Origin: Limnoperna fortunei
Taxonomy: Eukaryota > Mollusca > Bivalvia > Mytilida > Modiolidae
NCBI GenBank assembly: GCA_944474755.1
Contig: OX104112.1
Location: 51,286,774-51,350,773, forward strand
DNA length: 64,000 nucleotides
Direction: 5' to 3'
This document shows positions 1-13,400 of this stretch, one piece after another. Position numbers and translations under genes: made by a program. Numbering within the stretch: position 1 is the stretch's first letter; each line of letters opens with the position of its first letter. The notes under the pieces are model-generated. The model was not told the DNA's origin. It saw only the letters and a list, made by a program, of their open reading frames with translations, and did no database searches.

Positions 1-598
1 AAATGAAGACTTTTAAAACTTTTCCCCATACGGTCCTATGTTAAACTGTCCTGGAGTGGTGGCCATTTTTATGTCTTGAAGAATGGTAAAATATTTCTCA
101 GACTACTCAAAAATAGCTGATGCACAATATGTGTGCAATCTCACTGTAAAGTTTCAGGGTACCACCTTTCTCACCTTTATGCATGAGAGACACATCAGTA
201 TCATTTAAATCCAAAACAATGTTGGATTGGAAATCGCTCAATCAATGTTTTCAAACAACAGTTGTGTATACAGACTATGAGACTAACATTATTAACAACT
301 GTGTGCAGTTTAAAAAAAGCCTATGAAGCATATTCAAGATACGGTGTGACATGTGAAAGACAGACAGACAGACAGACAGACTAAGGCACAATTGTATACC
401 ATAATACATCCACCATAGACAGGTTAACGAAAATTAATTTACTAATCCTTGGATGCAAATAGGCTAAATGGAACATATTAGATGTATTTAATTAATTTTA
501 GGTAACTTTTATACAAGTTTATAACTTGTATGTCCCCACATCTGAATCACAACTAGGGCACTACTTTGCAAATTCAAAAATCAATCAAAGACAGAAAT
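1..598. other. GALNS last intron, no exon seen
   Basis: AT-rich intronic sequence. A (GACA)n microsatellite lies at about 357-382. No acceptable final GALNS exon is visible on the minus strand. Confidence 0.5.
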
Positions 599-1006
599 GG
601 CCGGATTTCGTTAAACAGGAAGTAGGTGAGCGACAGACCTGAAATTTAATCCCACATTATGGGAGGCCATGCTGATGCTGCATACCAAATTTCATGAGAA
701 TGTGATTAGTAGTTGCTGAGAAAACCGTTACAAAAATTTTCTACAGTACCACTGAACATTAATGTTAAAAATTAACTAAGTAGGTTAACAGGAAGTAGGT
801 GAGCGACAGACCTGAAATCGAATCCCAAGTTATGGGAGGCCATGATGATGCTGCATACCAAATTTCAAGAGGCTGTGATTAGTAGTTGCTGAGAAAACTG
901 TTATGAAAATATTTTCCCCACTTGCCACCACCTGCCGCCAGCCACCCACCGCCCGCCAGACATTCACCATTTTAATACCCGGATTTTCACTTTGTGAAAT
1001 CTGGCC
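599..1006 (-). mobile_element. Hairpin-capped tandem-repeat element, family E
   Basis: On the minus strand it begins with a hairpin (GGCCAGATTTC...GTGAAAATCCGGG, 980-1006), followed by a GGCGGGCGG-type GC-rich tract (920-960), two 173-bp repeat units (offset 616 to 789), and ends with GAAATCCGGCC (599-609), one mismatch from the inverse of the other end. The unit contains TTTTCTCAGCAACT, a 14-nt spacer, then CTTGAAATTTGG, and further on CTACTTCCTGTT, both shared with family B at 33.8-35.4 kb. No coding capacity, so non-autonomous. Confidence 0.72.
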
Positions 1007-1330
1007 AATAAATCCTCCATATGCCATGTTATACATGAATATGCATTAAAAAATGACCCAATGTTAAGGGATAGACAAGTTGCCCATTAAATCTCGGATT
1101 TTTCTGATTTATATTAGCACTTCAAACTGGCTTTTTGGGTAATTAATCTTTCAATTTTCAATTATTTTACATTAATTGACCTGTTGGGTTTCAAGAATTC
1201 AGTATGGTCCCTTGTTGTAAGTAGCAGCCTTAGATACATCAATAGACTTGGATTTATATGCAGAATATACAAGTCATTCAAATTCCCTAATGCATCAACA
1301 ACTGATTAGAATACAAATCTCAATACATAC

Positions 1331-1448
1331 CATAACGGAGTTATCACACATATTAAGTTGAGGTTCTCCTAATATAAGATTCCTTTTGTGTTCTATTACA
1401 TGTTCCATTATTAACATTATAGCTGTTTTATATTCATCAGTCTTGGGA
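1331..1448 (-). CDS. GALNS: GALNS exon 13: last exon inside the window
   Basis: 118 bp, cag acceptor at 1449-1451, gtatgt donor at 1330, ending in phase 0. It encodes [20 protein letters not shown], then [19 protein letters not shown]. PQLNxCxxxVM is the C-terminal block of GALNS; the final exon, normally MNWxPPGC with further cysteines, was not found between 1 and 1330, so it should lie outside. Confidence 0.92.
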
Positions 1449-4400
1449 CTGAAAGGAAAAAAATAAATGGCAAATCTTGTCACATATCTTACTTAACGGT
1501 AGCTCTTATATAATCTGTAGTTTTGGTTTCTTTTCACTTTAATTTATTCAAGTAACTTTGTAAAAACATGATATTTTCCAGTATTCATAAATGTATATAA
1601 AGAAATGTTTCTGAATCTAATTCAATGATTCAGAGTTTAGGTGTTGGAACAGCAAATCAGTACAGTTTGCACTAAGTGTATAATTGGGTTAACAGTTCTA
1701 GACATGAGGAAAGAAAAATTCGTGTTTTTGTATTTGTTAAGACTTTTTTTTAACAGTATTTTTTCATATTATGTAGCTACCAATATAGTAAATCAAGTTT
1801 CTTGGGGATTCTACAAGCTTTTCTGTCCCCAGGAATTAGAAGCATTGCATATTATAGACAAATTTTTTACATAACCTCGATCTAACGAACATAATGTATT
1901 ACGATTTGGCAAACAAAAACATAACAGGTACCAGTCAAAGGGAGATAAATCTAACTATTTTTACATTAAAAATGTAGGTATCAGAAAAGAAAGACTTGTT
2001 TATCAGATAACATCACTACTTATTTTGTTTTTTTTGTGTGTCCCCCTTTGGGAATATTTTGTTCTTGGAAAAAATCTCAAAGTTTATCAAACAATACAGT
2101 CAATCAAAATTATTATGGAGCAATTGAATTTTGTGTCATATGCAGTGTGCTTTTCGTTTTCTTGAATTTTCTACATCAATGGTAACATTGACATAAATAA
2201 ATGCAGTAAAGCTGAAAACAATGAAAATGTAAATTGCTGTAAAAGTAACAGTAAAATTTGAGTGGCTTAATACAAACTACTTACTTTATCATGTATTTTT
2301 CACCAGGATCCCTCCCTATATTGAACAGTAATGGCTGACTTGTGTAGTTCATTTGATAATGTGTAGTCACTCCTTCTATGTCTTCTCCTGGACAAAAATC
2401 TATTCCCTGAAAAAGTATACCAGTATACCAGTATTTATTAACATTCTAAAACAACAACTTGAACCAGAGCTGGACATTAACCATTCAATCAATCTTTAAA
2501 ATTTAAAGGCAATTGCACAACAATTACAGAAATGCTAGTCTATGGTTAGATATTTTGATTTTATTTCTGCACCTTACTGCAGTTTAATTTTTACTGCGGT
2601 TAATTAATGATTATGATAATCATTAAAAAAAATCATCATAAAAAATATTGTTTATATTTCTATTATGTTTAATTTCTCAATATACTAAAACACTTGTTAG
2701 AAATGTGTGAGATACCCAAAGTGTGCATGCAGCAGATTTCACTTCTGATCTGATTACCTGTCGAAAATACCTTTTTGTGACAGTGTTCTAATTTAATATA
2801 AAATAATTATAGATTATTACATGGTCATTTCCCCATATTGGCCCTAGTTGCAGCTCCATGACTTCCATATCAGTCCTACGGGCTGGTATGAGTCGAGGGA
2901 TGATTTCAGGACCAATATGGAAATAACAATGTATTAATCTTTTATCATATATTTGAAAAAAAGTCTCCATGGGGATTCAAGTCAAATTTCCTTGTAGTAA
3001 AATCAGCAGTCAAAAACGCCTCAAAATAACATCACCTCCTGTAAAAATGCCCCTACCTTAAGCAAATTCATCAAACTTACCAAAACCGCCCCCACCTTGA
3101 GCAAAATTGCCCCACTTACAAAAATCCCTGTATAGTATTTATTTGTTATAGTATTATTATTGTATAATAATGTCTTGTTTTTTTTTGAGATAATAACAAG
3201 TTTATTTAACAATTGCTTGTTACAATTTGCCCTAGTGGACCAAGTAATATCCAGACTAGGGATCCTGTGTTTTACACATCCCTCTGACCCAGGAATAATC
3301 ATAGGGATAATAGTCCCCTATTACCTTTTCGTTTACAATATAGTTGTTTTCATTTACAATATAGTTGATAACAAATAACATATATTTATATATAAAACAA
3401 GGTTTTTAAACTATTAGAAGTATATTGAGTTACCCAATGACAATTTAAAAACAAGAGTTAATGTGTGTACATACAATAGACAAATTAAATGTAACAATGA
3501 AGATAAACATCAAGTATAGTGGCAGCAAAAACAAATTTGTATCAGTAGATATAATTAGGATAATTATAATAATTAAAGCATTGATCATTATTAATAAAAT
3601 TCTTATAAACTTTACGTAGCAACAAGATCGATATGTAATTAAATATAAAACAATACACTGTTATAAGTATAAGTCACAACTTAAAACTTTTATACTATAT
3701 AGTGATTTTTGTAAGTGGGGTGATTTTGCTCAAGGTGGGGCATTTTTGATGGGGGTAATTTTACTTAAGGTGGGGACCTATATACAGGGAGAGGGGGGAT
3801 TTTGAGGCAGCAATTAAATCTGCTCCCTCTCCATGGCAGATAGTTGGTCTGTTCTCCACCAACACTAACATCCAGCCTTAATTGAATGGACAAATTTCCA
3901 AATATTTGCACTAAATATGTGATAAAATATTACTAACAGAGTTGAACTCTTGTATGGAGTTGGTCCATGTCCAGAGGTGGGCTTTATACATTCCTAATCT
4001 GACAGCCATTAATTCATTCCCTCTGTAGTAAAACAATGGTCTGAAAACAAAAGTAAAACAATAACAATACTACAAACTACATTTTTCTGAAATAGAAAAT
4101 TTACACATGCAATATTCAAAATTGATACAGAGAGTAAAAAGATATAAATGCTCCACAGATATTTGAATATGGGTTGCTCAATTTTAATTAACAAATCAGA
4201 TTTCAGCTTACAAAGCAAATTAAATTATTTGAAAATAACTTACAAGAAATGAAGAACATGTTGTTTAACATAAAAACAAGAATATTAATAAATGTCAATA
4301 AATGATAAACATGGCAGAAAATACCCTTTACAGGTTTGAAAAGAAGTTGTTTTGTAGAACGTATAACAATTATCTCCCTTTTCTTAAATTTAGTAGGAGT

Positions 4401-7400
4401 TGCCTTTCTTTGAGTAGCTTAGGTATCTTTGGAGGGATATCATGTATTTATGGATTTATTGTAAGCAGCAAAAATGCTGTAACCAATGACCATGACAACT
4501 AAGGATAACTACCTTATTTGAAATTCCAATTGTAATATGATTAGGTGTTAAAAAATAAAATGCGCTGTTTGTTTTTTTCATATGTTGTTTTATGCCACTT
4601 TCAGCTTATTGTTAACTTTATTATGGCATTAGCTTTTCTATTTGTGAGAATTCAGCTTGCAAGGTGAAAACCCAAATCTCTCAACAGAAAACCTTTAATA
4701 ATATGTTTTAGTTAAATACCAGTACACATTTTAACAGTTGCAGATTAATAGTAGATGCCTTAGGATTTCTCCTGAGTATACATGTACCCAATAACTTCAA
4801 CAATACAAAAATGATGCCATGATATAGTTTATAAATGCAGGGGTCGCGCTGGGCTTCGCCAATGTCGCCAATTGCGATTTTTTTTTTTCATTTGGCGACA
4901 AAATATTGCGTCTGGCGATTTTTTTGGCGCCAAGGTTTTATAGTGTTAAACGATGCATGCACGTTTTAAATTTATCGGTAATCGGCGATTGCATCATTAA
5001 AGATCCTTTGTCGGCTTCTATGATCGTAAATACACGTGTATTGTGTAGTATCCAGTGACATGTGTGTTATTTGGAGTTATTAAACGGAAATTGGCAATAA
5101 ATGAATCAACAAAGTTGTCTGATGAAAAGCAGCTATACCTGCATCACATTTGAGTAGACGTGTAATAAAAGAATTGATGCTGTTAATTATTTTATAAAAA
5201 TAACAAAACAAACATATTTTTGTAGTAATATTTTTTTTATAATGTAATTAATAAAATACAGGTATGAAAACTGACGTCGTTGTTGAGTGATTTCCGGACC
5301 GGATGTCCGTCTTAATTTCGTAATTAGAAAACTCTTACACATGCATAGTTCTATTTTCAGTATTTCCGGTTTTAAGTTCATTCACGGGAATAGATGTTTC
5401 TAATAAATTACTGTAAAATTTAGGTTTTCTGCCAACAAGAAATCACTCACACATCTTTTCATGATTAAAATACAATTAGTGTACCGGCTGCTCGAGACCA
5501 AACTTTTGAAAAATTGAATTAAGAGTCCGGCAAACTTGGATTTTGTCCGACGTTACAGAATACATACTACATATACTAAATGCCAACCCCCCTTGGAAAA
5601 AATTGTTTGCTAGCATTTTTTCATTATTTTATATTTTACCTTGTTATTACGAAAATTCAGTAGAAAAAACGTAGATACAACAACCTGTCCATGTTTTATA
5701 GTATGCCTCTGTATTTAAGTTGTTACAAATCGTCCTTGACTTTTGCTACGGAAATTTCACATAATAAGTCAGCCATTTTTGTTTCTTAAGGGACCTTACG
5801 ATGTTTACAAATGTTCGTCTGCTTTCGTGACGTTCAATGGTATTCGGACAAACCGCGAGACTTTTCCCGCCTAAACTGCAGACGACATCACCCGAAGGAT
5901 TTCGAGTAGACAACAATCGATTGTTCCTAAAGTACAGTTCCGTTCTAATTAAGGTCAAATTTTAGTATGAAAAATCGCCCGTTCAAAACTAAAAAACCCC
6001 TTTATTTCAAAACGCTGAATATCTCGGGGAAATAATTATTGATTTCAAAAAGGTCCCTTCTTGATCTAAAAAAGGAGCATAAGCTGAACCATTCGCGGTA
6101 AGCAGTTTTCATTTGTAACGCAAAAAACACTATACAACCTATGTCAACACTTACTTTAGTGTTAAACAATTTCGCCATGTCATATAGAAATCTAGCGATT
6201 TCTAATATGGCGACACTTTTACAAAACTGGCAACGGAAAATTGCAGTTGGCGATTTTTTTGGCGCCAGCTTTTTAGAAGCTAGAGCAGCCCCTGAAATGA
6301 TCAAAGTGTCAGAAAAACTTCCAAACAAAAGCAACATAAAAGACCAAACCAACATGTGTGGACATAACAGGGTAAGCAAATACTGACTTCACTGATGCAA
6401 AAACTTAACACTGTCTAGAATATAAGGCTGTAAGAAACTAGAGGCTCCCAGGAGCCTGTATCGCTCACCTGAACCTGAAACCAAACAACCCTTTTCTATC
6501 CAGCTTTTCTTTGCTATAAGGAATTGCCCAACACTTCTGCAAAAGTCATTAATGTTGACCTTTTAAGGGAAATAATTCCTATAAGGAGGAGCTTTTGATG
6601 CTTAGACGGAGAAGGGAGGTTCACTTCAAATTTGCTGTACCTGTTATACTTTTTTAACTATCAGTCGAAAACTCTCTTGACTCCCCCCCCCCACCCCCCA
6701 TTTTCTATTTTAAGCTAACGTAGCTATATAGGTAGTCAGGTGTCATGATTTGCACAAAATAGAGGACGTCCTAAAGATGATGTGTGCAATGTTTCAAAGC
6801 AGTACTTAAATGGGTTAAAGAGGAGAAGATTTTTTAAAATCAAGTAAAATTGATTAAAAAAATGTTCAAGGAGAATAATTCCTAAACGGTTCATCAGACA
6901 ATCTTGACCCTAAGTCATTTTTGTAGCCCTCATAGAGCAGAACAATTAAGCAATACTAACTTTTTCTCTAGTTCAAATAATTTTCAAGTTTTTAAGGCAA
7001 AAATGTCAAAAATAATCAATTTTGACAATTAAAGGGCAATAACTCCTATAAGGAGTCCTCATACAACTTCAACCCAATGGAGTGTTTCGTAGAGCTTTTG
7101 ATGCTGATGAAGGCATGTCTGTTCGGTTTTCCTGTATCTGTTATACTTTTTGAACTATAAGCCAAAAACTGTATTTTACCCCCCTCCCCCTCCATTCTAT
7201 TTTTAGCCATGGCGGCCATGTTGGTTAATCTGCAGCCATTGTTGGTGCAAACTTGGTTAAGGACATTTGACGGATGATGTGTACAAAATTTCAAAGCAGT
7301 ACTTTCAGTGGTTTCAGAGAAGAAGATTTTAAAAAATCAATTAAAACCGATTAAAATAAACAGTTCAAGGGGAATAACTCTTAAACGGTTAATCAGACAA

Positions 7401-10400
7401 TCTTGACCCTAAAGGCAATTTTGTAGCCCTCATAGAGCAGAACAATTAAGCAATGCTAACTTTTTCTCTAGTTCTAATAATTTTCAAGATTTTGAGGCAA
7501 AAATAGCTAAAATCAACAATTTCGACAATTAAAGGGCAATAACTCCTATAAGGAGTCATCATACAACTTCAACCCAATGGAGTGTTTCGTAGAGCTTTTG
7601 ATGCAGATGAAGGCATGTCTGTTCGGTTTTCCTGTATCTGTTACACTTTTTTAAATATAAGCCAAAAACTGTATTTTACAGCCCCCCCCCCCCCTCCAAT
7701 TTTTAGCCATGGTGGCCAGGTTGGTTAATCTGCAGCCATGGTTAGTGCAAACTTGGTTGAGGACATTTGACAGATGATGTGTACAAAGTTTCAAAGCAGT
7801 ACTTTCAGTTGTTTCAGAGGAGAAGATTTTAAAAAATCAATTAAAACCGATAAAAAAAAACAGTTCAAGGGGAATAACTCTTAAACGGTTAATCAGACAA
7901 TCTTGACCCTAAAGTCATTTTTGTAGCCCTCATAGAGCAGAACAATTAAGCAATGCTAACTTTTTCTCTAGTTTTAATAATTTTCAAGATTTTGAGGCAA
8001 AAATGGCAAAAATCATCAATTTTGACAATTAAAGGACAATAACTCCTACAAGGAGTCATCATACAACTTTGACCCAATGGAGTGTTTTGTAGAGCTTTAG
8101 ATGCTGAAGAAGGAAAGTCTCTTCGGTTTTCCTGTATCTGTTATACTTTTTGAACTATAAGCAAAAAACTGTATTTTGACCCCTCTGTTCTATTTTTAGC
8201 CATGGCGGCCATGTTGGTTGGTCTGAGGCCATGATTTGGGCAAACTTAGTAGAGGGCATTTTACTGATGATGTATGCAAAGTTTCAAAGCAATCCCTTCA
8301 GTTGTTTTTGAGGAGAAGATTTTTGAAGAAAAGTTAACGACGACGACGACGACGACGGACGACGACGGACGCCAAGTGATGGCAATAGCTCACATGACCC
8401 TTCGGGTCAGGTGAGCTAAAAAACTAGGTTATTCAAACTATTTGTTTTATGTTAATGGTATCCAAATTTTTCATTGATGTTGTCACATGTATGAAAAATA
8501 ATAAAAAAACAAACCTATCAGTGGCTGTATTATTTAGTAATTTATTCCTCAAACTGATACCGTCAATCACTCTGTCAGCTGGTATAGCTCCGCCTGCTAA
8601 ATCAATGAAGGTGGTGTAAAAATCCATCAATGATCCAACCTGGTGAGATACCTAAACAAGGAAAGAGGCAAAAAAAATTGTAACACATAAATATACAGTA
8701 TCAATTTGGCTTTTATGAATTTCAAACATTATATGAATTTCTCATGCAGTTATTTATTGGAAAAAAACAACCACTTTGCATACAGTTATTATGTATATAG
8801 GTGCAGTCAACATGTGATATTGCACATTTCATGATTCATAAAGTTTCCTAAGAACACGCAAACCGTGCCTTTGCATTCTAGTGGTCATGTGAGTCTTTTT
8901 CTAATGTGTTGGTGACGTCAGAGGAAATGTCATACCAATGTCAATTTTTAAATATAGTGATTCAAAAATTGCAAAACTTACGTCTGAAATTTTTTGTTAT
9001 ATTAATTTTCTTACAATAATGTTTTTTTTTACTTAAAACTCACTTGTGGGGGTACCAACTGCTGGATGAAAGAGAATCAATATCAGCATTGACTTTGATC
9101 ATGTGATACAGAATGCTGAAGAGCTTAACATTCTGCTTGGACAGCGAAACTACATGCTGCATGCTTGTTATCAAATAATAAATTTAAGCCTATTAGTCAG
9201 TTATTTGGAAAGAATTGTAAATTCTCATACAGTTATTAGGATCAAAATGTCTGTTTCTCGTGCAGTTACTCAATTTCTTGTAAAGTCATAACTATCCATA
9301 ATCAATATTAATTTTTTAATATATATATTTAATGTCTTTTTAAAAGTCTATTTCTTTGTGTAAGAGATGTTTACATACATCAGAATAAGCAGTATAATAC
9401 TCAAATGTAAATAAATCAACAATCTGGCTTTTCCCCCCAATTACCTAAACTTGTGTGTTTGACAGTGCACAGGGAACATTACAGAGCTAATTTTCACTGT
9501 TTCTCATTTTGAATAAGTGACATATTTATGCAGGTAAAGTAACTTACACACCTGTCCTGGTGGTATAGTACCAGGCCACCATGCTATAGTGGGCTCCCTC
9601 ATACCACCCTCATATGTTGTCTCCTTCCCACAAAGAAAGGGGCCATTACTACCACCTTGTAATAAAATAATGCAAACAAAAGGCAAAAAATAAGCATTAA
9701 AACTACTATATATAATAATATTATAATTACTAGATAAAGCAGTGTCTTGCATTTTTTTTATAAAAAATAATTAAGAGGACTTCTGTTAAAAATTGTAAAA
9801 TTGCTGCAGAAATTAACCAACAGTAATATCAGATACTTATAGCCAAAAATTCAAATGTGTACAAACCTTGACATTTTGATAGCAATTGAAGAAAATAATA
9901 ATGTTTTTGCATTTTTCTGATTAAAATTTACATTTTAATAAAGGAAAAAACAGAAGAATGCAAGACTGACTGCTTATGCTATTTTACATAAAACTACCAA
10001 AGTTATATGAAAAATGACTACTCAGAGATCATAGTTGATACATTTTTTAAATAAAAATCAATCTGTACCATTAGTTGATTTTGCTTCAATTGAAAGGAAA
10101 AATTACCTCGCTGTTCTAACTTACATAGTCATCATAATAAAATGTGTAATAATTGCCATGGTTACAATACCAACAATAAGTATACTGTAATCCACTTCCA
10201 CGTATACATTATTATACAGGGAATCTTAACCAGAAATATTTTTCCTTTCAATTAGGCAGAAGTGGTATATGATCAGAAAGAACCCATGCAACCAACCTTC
10301 CCTGATTGAATGGTTCCTGGCCACCAAGCTATTGTTGGTTCTCTCATTCCTCCTTCAAATGTTGTTTGTTTGCCACACAAAAATGGACCGTTACTGCCAC

Positions 10401-13400
10401 CTTAATCATATACACAGATTTCATATGTCATACGTCATATTTCTGAATATTTTTTAATTCTAAATTGAGTAAATTCTCCCTTTCAATTATTCTGGGTTTA
10501 TTCTACCTTCCCAAAAAAGGCACATTTTAAATAAATAAGTATCAGTAAACAGATGACAATGATCAATACAAAGTGATATTAGAGCTCGAATGACCCTTAA
10601 TTCCAGGTGACTATTTGATATATTCAATTTATGATTCAATGAAAAATCAGAATATCATGCTTTTTTTAACTGTTAACTCTTAAAGGAATTGGTTGTAATA
10701 CTTTTAAGTTTCATTTGAATTAAGATCTTGGGACACTAATCCCCATCTTCAAAATATCTCTAAAATTTATAATAAAGAGTTGTCTTTCTTTAGTTGTATT
10801 TTTATATAACTAAAACATTTTTATATGTAGCAAAAATCTATAAGTGCAGTAAAAGAGTATATGAGAAATAACCAAACATTATTAAAAATACCAAGTTTCA
10901 TAAACTTATTTGCAGACACATTAGGGAAAAACTAAATACCAATCAAAAGGGACATAATTCTTATATAATTATGCAAAAAAAATCTAATGTCAAATAATCT
11001 ACTTTCAAGTGAACCTTCCTTGAATTAAACTTGTAAATTTGATTAAAATCAGTAAAGATCTGAATATGTTAGTATGAAAACAACAAAAATTGTTATGATA
11101 AAAAACAAATCTCCATACAATGTAGCATTATAAAACATGTGGAATAAATGAAAAAACAAAGACAAAACTGCACAACAGCAATGCTGTCAGTGTTGTTATT
11201 TAGTTAAAAACATCACAATAAAATACTGCTTAACATTTGCAACAGTGCCTCCTTTAACAACATCAATTTTATATATTATTTAGCTACTAACCACTTGTTT
11301 TAGCATATGTAGCTGCACCATTGTCAGAAGAGAAGAAAACCAGGGTGTTTTTATCTACTCCATTGTCTTTTAATGACTGTAAAATTTGACCTATGGCATA
11401 ATCCAACTCCATCACTGCATCCCCATATCTGGAAACAACAAAAGAACTGATAAAATAAGTATGGCCTGTGAGCTAATGCTCACTAGTTATATGCTGGCTT
11501 TCACATAAATTTTGCATGCATGTCAACTAAGTATTCGCTAAACAGGAAGTAGATGACTAAGAAACATAAAATCGCTAAACACCATATGGTACATTATGCA
11601 AAATATCAGGCTTCTGCATCCTAAAGTTGCTAAGAAAACTGCAACAAAAATTTGTGTTACTAATGAATGAACGAAGGAACAGATGAATGAAAGAAGGACA
11701 AAGGTAAAACAGTATACCCCTCTTCTTCAAAACAGGGGGGGGGGGTCAAAATATCATCCAGATTTCGGCATACAAACAGTGTTAAATATAACAGATTGAC
11801 TTGCATTTGAATCATTTTCTTATGTGCTTTTTATTAACAGAATCAATTAGATTGATTTATAGACAAAGTGGCAGCTTAACTTCCCAGAAATCTATTCATG
11901 ACAAGAACCAAGAACAAGTTAAACCGCAAACCAACTGTGGGAAATTTGGTGGATCGAAGGTCAGGCATTCTACACCTTGCAAACAGAAAAACCTTAAATC
12001 ATTTTTGAAATTTATGACATAGACTTGTAATTGGAAATCCTTTGCCATTGTATGATAGTCCTTACACTAAAAATTAAACTATGGACTTGAAATTAAAAAA
12101 AATATTTTCTACAAGAACAGATAATTTATGTTAGCTGTAATATTATGCTTTATACGGGGCACAAGTTTTTTATCAATGAAGCCAGATAACCATAGATTAA
12201 CAGATTTTCTTTGTTTGCTTGAATCATGTTTCAAGACACTTTTAGCAACTTTTTAGCTATATAGTGGCATCCAGTTTTTATTGGGGGAGGAAGCCAGAGT
12301 ATCCAGAGAAATCTCATGGCCTTTGGCAGGAACATTGGCAATCCTTGTCAATTAAGATTGGAGTCTTGCACACCTTGCCCTCACTGAGACTGAACCTGCA
12401 AACAGCATTTTCAGGAAAATGATAAATGGTAAACTACCTTATCCACTTGGCCACCAAGGAACCAAAAAAAATGAAGTTCAATTGCAACATAAAATATGTT
12501 CAACATACAATCCTCTTCTACTGGTACCTAAAAACTTTGATGAGGCATACAGTGGCTCATGGGTGGCATCAGCAGCCCAGTACAAGAAAAATGGTTCATT
12601 ACTTCTGGCCTGCTTTTCAATAAACTGTCTTGCTTCCTACAATAGAAAAAATTTACATCCTAAGACATATGCTGACTGTTTTGACTAGATTAAGTAGAAC
12701 AATTTTAAAATATATGTGAATTAGGGTAATCAGGACAACATCTGTTTTTTTTTTAAATCTTAAAACATCACATTTATGGTACAGTTAATTTAAATTTTTG
12801 ATATTATACACTCTTAAATTCATATAACAAGTGCTGATAGTATTGCTCAAGCAATACTTATTCCCCTACCAGCAAAGGCCATAATTTTATTTAAAAAATC
12901 ATTGGACTGGAATGACATTTGAATTTATATCTGTAACTTCTGATGGTTGATTAACATACTAAATATAAGCTCAATATCTGCAAGCATTTAGAAAAAAAAA
13001 TCTGAAAACTGTTATTGTTTTAGATATTTGTAGAGTCCAAGTGCCATAATTTCATCAAAAATCATTTGACTAAAACAATTTTTGAACTTGATCTGTAAGT
13101 CATTACATGTTAAATATCAGCTAAACATGTTTGGTATATGCAAACTATTGAAAATGTAATTTTAACAACAGAGCAATTCTGCCCAAAAAATCCCATTTTT
13201 TTTCATTTAAACAATCCAGACACAAAATAAAAAATGTATTGGAGACCTTGCTGACATCAATTTATGGGTTTACTGTTGCAAATTTAGTAACACACTGCCA
13301 GTAAAACAAATAAATGTATGTCCACACACTTACATTCAAATACATTTGTGTTAAATTAGATTCTCCAGTCTTTTTATTAATAGTAAATTCTTCAAAGTAC

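Noticed and set aside
1..120. Final GALNS exon
   Set aside because: The minus-strand frames here lack the conserved MNWxPPGC and cysteine pattern and a good acceptor.
6002..6379. 125-codon minus ORF as a gene
   Set aside because: It spans the right end of the CAGGGG element and unrelated intron; no family recognised, so at most a transposon remnant.
9504..9752. Second, independent sulfatase gene or pseudogene at 9.5 or 10.3 kb
   Set aside because: Both segments are single exons with identical length and phases inside one gene, and all other exons occur once; exon duplication explains them better.
12419..12688. 89-codon plus-strand ORF over GALNS exon 7
   Set aside because: Shadow of the minus-strand exon and the neighbouring SINE.
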